From NCBI GenBank assembly GCA_025936205.1, contig JAICTU010000103.1, positions 1 to 21,371 of the forward strand: 21,371 nt of DNA. The letters are read 5' to 3'. Numbering within the stretch: the stretch's first letter is position 1; each line of letters begins with the position of its first letter. This DNA comes from Polyangiaceae bacterium (GTDB lineage Bacteria; Myxococcota; Polyangia; Polyangiales; Polyangiaceae). The notes beneath the pieces were generated by a model. That model was not told the origin of the DNA. It searched no databases and was given only the letters and a program-made list of their open reading frames with translations. This document shows, piece after piece, positions 6,931 to 13,435 of this stretch. The translations under genes and the position numbers were made by a program.

Positions 6931-8115
6931 TCAACGGTGTGCCATCACGGAGGTCACGTAGCCTGCGAGCAGCCCAGCGGTCGCCAGCCACAGCAGCCCG
7001 ACCCAGAACCAGGCGTGCCGAGGCGCAGGTGAGGCGGAAGTGTTCTGGAGCCGCTCTTCTCGAGCCTGGGGCGGCGGTGCGGCAGGCGCCACAGGCGGCA
7101 CTTCGAACGTGGGCTGCACCCGGGGCGCCGGAGGCGGCGGGTTCGCGCAGACCTCGCCCGCTTCCGAGCAGGCGGCGCCGCTCGCCGGGCGGGGCCGGCT
7201 CGCGGGAGCCTCGTCCTGGCAGGCCGCGTCGATGTTCGGCAAGCGCGGCTCGGGCGTGCACAGCGTGTTCACGCCGCTGATGCCTTGCACGACCTCCGCG
7301 ATCTCCTGGTGCGTGGCCAGATGCTCGCCTTCGAGCGACTCCAGGCGAGCCAGCAGGCTGCGGCAATCCTGCGGGCGCAGGGCAACGTCGAGGTTCATCG
7401 CCTGCATGGCGATCTCGAACAACGGCAGTGCCCACTCGGCCCCCGCCGGCAGGCTCAAGGGAGGCGGCGCCAGCCGCAAGCGCGAGTAGCTGGCCTTGGC
7501 GCCGCGCGGCAGCGTCTTGCGACGTTCGCGATCGGCGCGTGCCACGCTCGCGAGCGCAGCAGGCACGTCACCCTCTTCATCGCTGCCGCTGCCGAGCGCG
7601 CGCGTCGGAGCATAGGCGGCCTCGAACAGGCGATGGCCGGCGAGAGCCTCCCAGGCCAGCACGCCCAGGCTGAAAATGTCGGCGCGATGATCGGCTTGCG
7701 CCTCGGCGACGGAGAGCTCCGGTGCCAGATACTCGAGCTCCACATCCGCCAGCTCCGAGCTACGCTTCTTGGCCGCGCGCACATCGACGCGTGCCACGCC
7801 GTCGAGCCCGATCACCACCGTGGAGGGCGTGATCCGCAGGTGCGAGTAGGCCGCCATCAGGCGCGGATTTTCGTGCAGCCACGCCAGCGACAGCGTGAGA
7901 TCCATGATCAGGCGCACGCGCACCTCGAGCCGCAGCCGCTCGAGCACGCCACTCTCGTAGAATGCGCTCAGCGTCAGGCCGCGATCGGCGACGCCTCCAA
8001 ACGTGACCTCGCCGGACGAAGGCACGGCGAGCATCGTCTGCCCGCTGCGCGCCGCGGGCCTGCGCTGCGAGTCCGACGGCTTGCCCCGCCCTGTGCTCTT
8101 CTTCTGCTGCTGCAT
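6931..8115 (-). CDS. Membrane-anchored Ser/Thr pseudokinase, N-lobe missing
   Basis: The 394-residue protein aligns by eye with the C-lobe of Hanks-type kinases. After the hinge-like region (about 28-60) come the alpha-E helix ending LAWLHENP (78-84), a catalytic-loop equivalent HLRITPST (92-99), a DFG equivalent DVR (111-113), EYLAPE (128-133) and RADIFSLGVLAWEALAGHRLF (144-164). No glycine-rich loop, VAIK lysine or alpha-C glutamate can be found, because the N-lobe is essentially absent. The HRD Asp, the catalytic-loop Lys and the Asn are replaced by Arg, Thr and Thr. Phosphotransfer is therefore unlikely; a scaffold or regulatory role is inferred. A Pro/Ala-rich stretch (about 300-365) leads to one C-terminal membrane helix (about 368-390). 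ATG at 8115 has only a weak GGGG upstream. The coiled-coil lipoprotein gene follows. Confidence 0.85.
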   Translation of the reverse strand: MQQQKKSTGRGKPSDSQRRPAARSGQTMLAVPSSGEVTFGGVADRGLTLSAFYESGVLERLRLEVRVRLIMDLTLSLAWLHENPRLMAAYSHLRITPSTVVIGLDGVARVDVRAAKKRSSELADVELEYLAPELSVAEAQADHRADIFSLGVLAWEALAGHRLFEAAYAPTRALGSGSDEEGDVPAALASVARADRERRKTLPRGAKASYSRLRLAPPPLSLPAGAEWALPLFEIAMQAMNLDVALRPQDCRSLLARLESLEGEHLATHQEIAEVVQGISGVNTLCTPEPRLPNIDAACQDEAPASRPRPASGAACSEAGEVCANPPPPAPRVQPTFEVPPVAPAAPPPQAREERLQNTSASPAPRHAWFWVGLLWLATAGLLAGYVTSVMAHR

Positions 8116-8475
8116 GACCCCGACTCAACTGAACGGCGGCAGCCGACCCGTCTGAAGTTCACCCCAGGCAGTTGTGCGGGGTGCGGCGCAGCGTCGCGAT
8201 GTAACACCGCGGTGCAACAGCCAGCACGAGAGCTCCGGATTTCGCGTGACGCTGTCCTCACCGCACCGGAACGCCACGTCCTCGAGCGGCTGGCAAGCGA
8301 CCAGCTCTCGTCTCGAGCAGGTCCCCGAGTTGCCAGCCACCCCTGCGGGTGAAGAGCGCAGGCCGGCACGTTCGCGGTCGCCGACCGAACCGGAACGGCT
8401 CGATCCAGCTCGGATTTCTGGTGTCCTGTGCGAATCCGGAGCAGCCCGCTCGAACGCGGCGCTAAGCTGCTGCGC
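8116..8475. promoter_or_regulatory. 360-bp divergent intergenic region with dyad symmetries
   Basis: This gap separates the divergent pseudokinase and rnhB genes. It holds a perfect 10-bp palindrome CACCGCGGTG at 8205-8214, about 90 bp upstream of the pseudokinase start. It also holds a perfect 9-bp inverted repeat GGCTGGCAA (8288-8296) / TTGCCAGCC (8330-8338) enclosing a smaller GCTC/GAGC stem (8304-8307/8315-8318). The palindrome looks like an operator, and the second structure could be an operator pair or a folded RNA. Frames open across this stretch look like composition artefacts; I see no gene. Confidence 0.35.
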
Positions 8476-9270
8476 ATGCCATCGCTGAATCTGGCGCAGC
8501 TGCGCGAGCGCTACGTCGAGCGCGGGCGCGCCTTGCCGGGCGAGATCGAGCGCCAGCTGCTGGTCGATCCGCGGCCGGGAGCACGGGCGCTGCTCGCGCA
8601 GGTGGAGCGGCGGCGGCGCGCGAACCGCGCGGAAGGGCAGCGGCTGCGGCACATGCTGCGCTACGAGCGCGAGCTCTGGCAGCGGGGCATCACGCTGGTG
8701 GCCGGGATCGATGAAGCGGGCATGAGCCCGCTCGCGGGCCCGGTTGCGGCGGCCGCGGTGGTGCTCGAGGTCGGCTGGCGCGCTCCGCACATCAACGACT
8801 CGAAGCAGCTGAGCGCCGAGCAGCGCGAGGAGCTGGCGCTGGTGATCCGCCAGGAGGCACGCGCGTATTGCGTCGCTTTCGTCGAGCCCGAAGAGATCGA
8901 CCGCGTCAACATCTACTGGGCCGGCATCCTGGCGATGCAACGCGCCGTACAAGGCCTCGGCGTACAGCCGCAACACCTGCTGATCGATGCTCGACGGCTG
9001 CGCGAGCTGCCCGTCGAACAGACCCGCATCGTCAAGGGGGACGAGCTCAGCCTATCGATCGCGGCCGCCTCGATCCTCGCCAAGACCGAGCGCGATCGGC
9101 GCATGCTGAGCTACGATGCCGAGTACCCCGCCTACGGCTTCGCCCAGCACAAGGGCTACCCGGTGCGCCAGCACCTGGCCGCGCTCGCCGCACATGGCCC
9201 CTGCGCGATCCACCGGCGCTCGTTCGCGCCGGTGCGCGAGGCGAGCGGAGCGCTCGCCCCCGCGGAGTGA
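8476..9270 (+). CDS. rnhB: Ribonuclease HII with unusual GMS in place of GRG
   Basis: RNase HII nicks 5' of ribonucleotides embedded in DNA, starting ribonucleotide excision repair in the cytosol. The 264-residue product has an N-terminal extension (1-72) like that of Bacillus subtilis RNase HII, then the catalytic fold. The four acidic residues are Asp79 and Glu80 (AGIDEAG), Asp171 (LLIDARR) and Asp207 (AKTERDRRM). NDSKQLS (107-113) and KGDELSLSIAAASILAKT (188-204 region) are standard. The DEVGRGPLAGPV block reads DEAGMSPLAGPV, so the GRG motif that senses the ribose 2'-OH at the RNA-DNA junction is Gly82-Met83-Ser84. ATG at 8476 is preferred; an extension to 8428 is possible but the added residues look unlike the family. 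Confidence 0.93.
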   Translation: MPSLNLAQLRERYVERGRALPGEIERQLLVDPRPGARALLAQVERRRRANRAEGQRLRHMLRYERELWQRGITLVAGIDEAGMSPLAGPVAAAAVVLEVGWRAPHINDSKQLSAEQREELALVIRQEARAYCVAFVEPEEIDRVNIYWAGILAMQRAVQGLGVQPQHLLIDARRLRELPVEQTRIVKGDELSLSIAAASILAKTERDRRMLSYDAEYPAYGFAQHKGYPVRQHLAALAAHGPCAIHRRSFAPVREASGALAPAE

Positions 9271-9629
9271 AGCGCTGCAACACAGACAAATGGAAGGAGT
9301 GGGTCCGGGCCTCCAGCGCTCGGCCCTCGCCGTCCTATCGGGGCGCGGCTCGACCCCGCGCGTGACACCAGTCGGCGACCGATGCGCCCACCAACTTCGA
9401 CTCACGGCTCCGGGTGCCCGTCCAGCACGTCGATCTGAAGTTTCCATGGCAACCTCACGCCGCGGTCCGCGACCCCCACCGGCGCGGAAAGATCCGCGCT
9501 GTGCCGCTCACCGATCGCCGACCGATGCGCCGCCCCTCCCGCGTCCGCCCGCAGCGCGCAGCGCGAGGACGGCGCTTGGGAGGGGCCGCGCGCGCAGGCC
9601 CGCAGGGCCGAGCACGCGGGGGGTGGGCA
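9271..9629. other. 359-bp convergent intergenic region with large imperfect hairpin
   Basis: This space lies between the 3' ends of rnhB (plus) and the Cys-rich gene (minus). A 9-bp stem GCCCCTCCC (9532-9540) / GGGAGGGGC (9578-9586) encloses a further GTCC/GGAC stem (9543-9546/9567-9570). A small hairpin GGCCC-GCA-GGGCC lies near 9598-9610. A 13-bp direct repeat CGACCGATGCGCC occurs at 9376-9388 and again near 9519-9531. Lying between convergent genes, the hairpins may act as a two-way terminator, but there is no U-run. No gene is supported here. Confidence 0.4.
9532..9586. terminator. Imperfect GC hairpin between convergent genes, possible bidirectional terminator
   Basis: The outer stem of 9 bp (GCCCCTCCC/GGGAGGGGC) is perfect, with an inner 4-bp stem GTCC/GGAC and a GC-rich loop region. 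It sits about 260 bp past the rnhB stop and about 45 bp past the stop of the Cys-rich gene on the other strand. It lacks a T-tract on both sides, so the assignment rests on position and structure only. Confidence 0.3.
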
Positions 9630-10250
9630 TCAAAGACTGCGACGTCGGCGACGCAGCAGGGTGAGCGCCAGCAGTGAGCTGAGCGAGAGCGGGGCGAGCG
9701 GCGATGGGGTGCTCGGAGGAGCGAAGGCGCAGGAACGTTCGGTGCCGTTCGCTGGATCGGTGATCGGCGATGACATGCGTTCGGTGGTGCCGGCGGGCTC
9801 GGGTGACGAGGAGGCGAGCACCAGCAGCGCGGGTGAGGTTTGGTCGCCCGCGACGCAGGCCGTCTCCGAGGTACAGACGCCCTGGGGCGCGCAGTAGTGG
9901 CCAGCGAGATCGCAGCACTGGGAGCCCGCTGGTGCGCAGCCCGGTCCGCAGGGGATGTCGTAGCCGTTGCAGGTGTTGCGTCCGGCGCTGGCGCAGTCGC
10001 CCGGGGACGCCGCGCAGCTGCCGTCGCCGCAGCAGAAGGGTGTGTTGCCCGGGCAGCAGCCTTCTTCGACCGTGGGGCAGCACTGGTCGGAGGCGAGGCA
10101 GCAGCCGCCGTTGTCACAGGCCGCGTAGTTGCTCGGGCAGCTCTGCGCGCGCGCGGAGGGCGACAGTGCTGCCGCGAGCAGCAGACAGAGCGCGGCGAGG
10201 AGGGGGCGTTGCCCGGGGCGCGGGGGGTCCCCGCAAAAAGAGTAGGTCAT
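9630..10250 (-). CDS. Secreted Cys-rich protein with MYXO-CTERM-like C-terminal tail
   Basis: The 206-residue product has a signal peptide (hydrophobic core 17-29, likely cleavage after ARA-Q near 35). A Cys-rich region (38-132) follows with 20 cysteines, five of them-pairs CC, spaced somewhat like granulins (CCxxxxxCCP...GCCP...FCC). A Ser/Thr/Pro-rich linker leads to a C-terminal tripartite tail: Cys174, a hydrophobic stretch LAPLSLSSLLALTLL (185-200 region) and RRRRR. This matches the logic of the myxobacterial MYXO-CTERM sorting signal (Cys, membrane helix, Arg cluster), though with a single Cys and a short helix. It would be a disulfide-rich surface protein. It begins 19 bp after the stop of the outer-membrane barrel gene and is probably the last gene of the polysaccharide operon. 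No good Shine-Dalgarno is visible. Confidence 0.75.
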   Translation of the reverse strand: MTYSFCGDPPRPGQRPLLAALCLLLAAALSPSARAQSCPSNYAACDNGGCCLASDQCCPTVEEGCCPGNTPFCCGDGSCAASPGDCASAGRNTCNGYDIPCGPGCAPAGSQCCDLAGHYCAPQGVCTSETACVAGDQTSPALLVLASSSPEPAGTTERMSSPITDPANGTERSCAFAPPSTPSPLAPLSLSSLLALTLLRRRRRSL

Positions 10251-10269
10251 GTTTGGCTGTGTCGAGCCC

Positions 10270-11361
10270 TCAGTAGAATACCGCGCCCAGGCCGAAGCTG
10301 ATCAGCGTGGGCAGATCACCCACGTAGGGGAGCCAGGTGAAGGACGCGCGCAGCCCCGGCACGCGGCCCTTGCGAGCGGGCGAGATGCGGCCCCAGTCGA
10401 GCGTCATGCGCAAGCCGGCGGGGTGGAACTTGCCGGTCGAGTCGAAGTCGGTGCTGCCGAAGAAGCGCACGTACGTCGGCACCCAGGCGAGACCCACGAC
10501 CACTCCCGACCAGGGCACGCCGCCACCTGCGGCGCTCCAGTGCCCCGCGCCGAGGTGCGCGCCCACGATCAGCGAGGTCTCGTTTTCGAGGAAGTCGGTG
10601 TGGAAGGCGGTGCCCTCTTTCCAGCTGACGGAGTGGAGCGAGTCCCCCACCCCGAGCTCGAACTCCGCGAAGCGCGAAGCACCGCCGCCGAGCCAGGCCG
10701 GGCCGCGAAAATGCATGGAGATGGAGGCGCCGCCGCCCCACCCCTCGCCGCCGTACCAGACGCCGCGGTCGTCGACGGTGTAATGCTTGAACAGCGACGC
10801 GCCCTCGGCGCGCAGGTCCCAGCCGACGGAGAGGTTGGCCCAGGCGTCTTCCGCGGCGACCGTTTGTTCCTCTGCCAGCTCGTCGCCGCAGCACGGGGCG
10901 AGCAGGGCCACGCCCGGCTCAGCGCCGCCCTTGCTCGCGTCGGCGCGCGACTCCGCGGAGTTTTCCACGCGTTCCACCACGCGCCAGGGGATGGTGCGTA
11001 CGCCTTCGATGCCGAGCAGCAGCACATAGTTGCCGGGCTCGACACGCAGCAGGGTGCCGCGCAGGCGTGTGCCGTCGCGCAGTACGACGGCGTCGTTGAG
11101 GCCCGGTCGGGGACCGGTCTCGGGGCGTTGCGGCGCGCGCTTCAGCGCACGGGCGGGCGTGCTCGGCTTCGCGTTGGACGGCGCAGGCGCCAGTGGCGTG
11201 CTGGGTTTGGTGCTCGAAGGATTGGTGGCCGGCGCGGGCGCCGTCTGCGCGCCGGCGGGCGCGGCCAGCAAGGCAACCAGGAGCAGCACCGACCTGGCGG
11301 CTCTGGGCGCGACAGCTCTGGGCGCGACAGAGCTCAGCGCGGGAACAGGATCATGTTGCAC
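10270..11361 (-). CDS. Putative outer-membrane beta-barrel protein with N-terminal SH3-like domain
   Basis: The 363-residue protein has a signal peptide (hydrophobic core 24-36, cleavage near PAGAQ at 38), then a Pro/Ala/Ser-rich disordered stretch (about 40-85). A small beta domain, VVLRDGTRLRGTLLRVEPGN followed by RTIPWRVVERVE (about 90-132), looks SH3-like. The rest (about 170-363) is a series of amphipathic beta strands rich in Gly, Trp, Phe and Tyr. It ends in GLGAVFY, a terminal aromatic residue as in many outer-membrane barrels. No family is recognised. Its start overlaps the end of the deacetylase gene by 28 bp, indicating coupled translation in the same operon. A role in polymer export or surface binding is inferred only from this context. 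Confidence 0.72.
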   Translation of the reverse strand: MQHDPVPALSSVAPRAVAPRAARSVLLLVALLAAPAGAQTAPAPATNPSSTKPSTPLAPAPSNAKPSTPARALKRAPQRPETGPRPGLNDAVVLRDGTRLRGTLLRVEPGNYVLLLGIEGVRTIPWRVVERVENSAESRADASKGGAEPGVALLAPCCGDELAEEQTVAAEDAWANLSVGWDLRAEGASLFKHYTVDDRGVWYGGEGWGGGASISMHFRGPAWLGGGASRFAEFELGVGDSLHSVSWKEGTAFHTDFLENETSLIVGAHLGAGHWSAAGGGVPWSGVVVGLAWVPTYVRFFGSTDFDSTGKFHPAGLRMTLDWGRISPARKGRVPGLRASFTWLPYVGDLPTLISFGLGAVFY

Positions 11362-12713
11362 GGCGGGGGGTTCTCCGGATGAAGCTCGATGGTGGCGCCC
11401 TCGAACGCTTGCGAAACGATGCCCGTGTCTTGCGCGCGCTGGGGAGCCCCAAGCGACGCGCCCAGCGCCTCACGGCCCCCGAAGGCACGGTACGCCACCC
11501 ACATGCGGCCGCACACTTCCGTCGCGCGATCGCTGCCGAGCGGCGCGTCAGTCGTTGCCTCGCAGCCCCAGTCGCGATCCGGGACGCAGCTGTTGTACAG
11601 GTTGGGGCCCGGGGTGAGGTCGCTGCTGGGCCGCCCCCAGCGCCACTGCACGTAGTGCTCGATGGTCTCGAAGCTGTAGCCCTTTGCCGCCAGGCCATCG
11701 ATGATCTGGGGCAGCATGTCGCGCGTGGCGCTGTGCGTATCGTGCATCAGGATCACGAGGCCGTCGCCGTTCACAGTGGGCGGCGATTCGACCACGTCAT
11801 GCAGGATGCGCTGCTTCTTGACCTCGAAGGTCGGCGGATTCTCGCCGAGGACGGGCATCGCTGTGCGGGAGTAGCTCTCGCCGATCGCCCAGTCGGTGGC
11901 ATCACCGGACGTGACCGTCCACATGATGTTGAGGCCATGGCTGGAGACGCGCGCCGATGCCTGCGGCATGGCTGGCCCCGCGATGCCCGTAAACCAGGGT
12001 GAACCGTAGGGGGGACGAAACAGCGAGAGCAGCTGGGGCTGGCTGCCCGCGCGCACCAGCGCCCGGTTCATCAAGAACTCGTTCTCATCGATCTCGCTGG
12101 TGATCTGTGCCGGCGTGACGTGCGCGAGATCGATGTGATTGACGGTGTGGTTGGCGATCTGGTGGCCCTCGTCGACCTCGCGCTCGAGCACGTCGCGGTA
12201 CACGACCTCTCTGCCGCCGGCGTCCACGTAGGTGCCGTCCAGCCCTTCTGGACCCTTGAGCTGCTTGGCGGTGACGAAGAAGGTGGCCTTCACGCCCTTG
12301 TCGCGCAAGATGTCGAGGAAGGTCTCGGTCCACTCCGAGGGGCCGTCATCGAACGTCAGATAGGCCACGTGCGGGGGCAGCGCGTTGATCGCGCCCGGGT
12401 AGCCGACGCCCATGGGGCGTACCGGATCGAAGTCGTCGAGCGGGATGTTCAGGTCGGGCGCAGGCGGGTTCGTGCAAGACTGCGCGGCATCGTCTGCAGA
12501 GACCTTGGGGACCAGTGCGGAATTCCCGCCCTGTGCATCGGTGCATTTGCCGCCTTCGGGCGGGTGGACGTCGATAATCTCTTCCGTGGGCTTTGCCGGC
12601 TGGCGCTCGGGCGTGAGCTTGGGCCCGGAGCAGCCGAGCGCAACGAGCAGCGTTGCGGGGGACAGCGCGAGCAGCCTGCGCGCGCAGAAGGTTTGCTGTA
12701 GGTGTCTCATCAT
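11334..12713 (-). CDS. NodB-type polysaccharide deacetylase, probable lipoprotein
   Basis: This is a carbohydrate-esterase-4 enzyme expected to remove N- or O-acetyl groups from a polysaccharide in the periplasm or at the surface. From ATG at 12713 (459 residues) a signal segment ends TLLVALGC (21-28), with Cys28 the likely lipidation site. The NodB domain carries TFDDGP (120-125; Asp122 base, Asp123 metal), NHTVNH (188-193; metal ligands His189, His193), RPPYG (233-237) and VILMHDTHS (320-328; His324). All catalytic residues are present. The C-terminal part (about 400-450) contains FGGREALGASLGAP...QAFEGATIEL, resembling an LGFP-type cell-wall repeat. The start is fixed by the ATGA overlap with the previous gene and GGGGAG about 9 nt upstream; the longer frame to 12977 is out of keeping. 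It resembles PgaB in lipidation and activity, but not in architecture. Confidence 0.92.
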   Translation of the reverse strand: MMRHLQQTFCARRLLALSPATLLVALGCSGPKLTPERQPAKPTEEIIDVHPPEGGKCTDAQGGNSALVPKVSADDAAQSCTNPPAPDLNIPLDDFDPVRPMGVGYPGAINALPPHVAYLTFDDGPSEWTETFLDILRDKGVKATFFVTAKQLKGPEGLDGTYVDAGGREVVYRDVLEREVDEGHQIANHTVNHIDLAHVTPAQITSEIDENEFLMNRALVRAGSQPQLLSLFRPPYGSPWFTGIAGPAMPQASARVSSHGLNIMWTVTSGDATDWAIGESYSRTAMPVLGENPPTFEVKKQRILHDVVESPPTVNGDGLVILMHDTHSATRDMLPQIIDGLAAKGYSFETIEHYVQWRWGRPSSDLTPGPNLYNSCVPDRDWGCEATTDAPLGSDRATEVCGRMWVAYRAFGGREALGASLGAPQRAQDTGIVSQAFEGATIELHPENPPPCNMILFPR

Positions 12714-13435
12714 CGGCTCGTGCTCCCCGCGCGGAGCCGCACGTCGAACTGACCGTTGTCGGAGCGCAACCCGACGGGGCCACCGAGTGCGGCAGCGGCG
12801 GGCGGCAGCACTCCTTGCCACAGGCTCACGCCGTCGACCTTCACCTCCAGCTGCAGAGCTGATGCATTCTGGGCGGGCTGCAGGGACGCGCTGAGCACGT
12901 GGCGCTCTCCCTGGCGCAACTGCGGCAGGGGCGCGGAGCGCTGCGGAACCAGGTTGGTATAGCCGCGATCGCGGCACTCACTGTGCTGGCGCTGCCCGGG
13001 GTTGCTTTTCAATGAGACCATCAGCTGGGACTTGGGCGCGACGCGCCACATGACATACAGCACGTTGCAGCTGTCCTGAGCGCGCAGCTCGAGCCCGATC
13101 TGCCGGCGCAGCTCGCCGGAGCCCAGGGGCGCATCGCGCTCGCTGGGGCCGAGGTACGCGAAATCGAGCTCCGCCACGGAGCGCGTCTCGCGGCCCACCC
13201 AGGCGCGGAACGTCGGCGCGCGGATCAGAAAGCGATCCGAGGACTCCGCAGGCAGCGGGCGCGGGGCACGCGCGTCCTTCACCGGCTCGACTTGACCCGA
13301 GGTCACGATCAAGTCCTGGACGCGCACCGGCGCCAGCGCGGGCGCGCCGCTGGCGGCAACGGCGGGACGCGCCTCGCCCACGGCGCAGGCTGCGACCAAG
13401 AGGGCCCCGAGCAGGCTAGCGCGGAGTGCCACCAT
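12710..13435 (-). CDS. Exported hypothetical protein, jelly-roll-like
   Basis: The 241-residue protein starts with a signal peptide (MVALRASLLGALLVAACAVGEA); cleavage or a lipidation at the Cys in VAACA is possible. The mature part is beta-rich. The C-terminal half, with LQLEVKVDGVSLWQG, GPVGLRSDNGQFDVRLRA and neighbouring strands, has the look of a concanavalin/laminin-G or DUF1080-like jelly roll, a fold often used to bind or cleave glycans. No catalytic motif is evident. It overlaps the glycosyltransferase gene by 20 bp at its start (GGAG about 6 nt before ATG at 13435) and shares ATGA with the deacetylase gene at its end. It is therefore locked between the polymerase and the deacetylase in one transcript. 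A role in polymer handling is inferred from context. Confidence 0.75.
   Translation of the reverse strand: MVALRASLLGALLVAACAVGEARPAVAASGAPALAPVRVQDLIVTSGQVEPVKDARAPRPLPAESSDRFLIRAPTFRAWVGRETRSVAELDFAYLGPSERDAPLGSGELRRQIGLELRAQDSCNVLYVMWRVAPKSQLMVSLKSNPGQRQHSECRDRGYTNLVPQRSAPLPQLRQGERHVLSASLQPAQNASALQLEVKVDGVSLWQGVLPPAAAALGGPVGLRSDNGQFDVRLRAGSTSR

Noticed and set aside
8125..8976. A 283-codon minus-strand frame across the pseudokinase-rnhB gap and rnhB
   Set aside because: It lies antisense to RNase HII over half its length, has no motif, and its part in the gap has random-looking composition.
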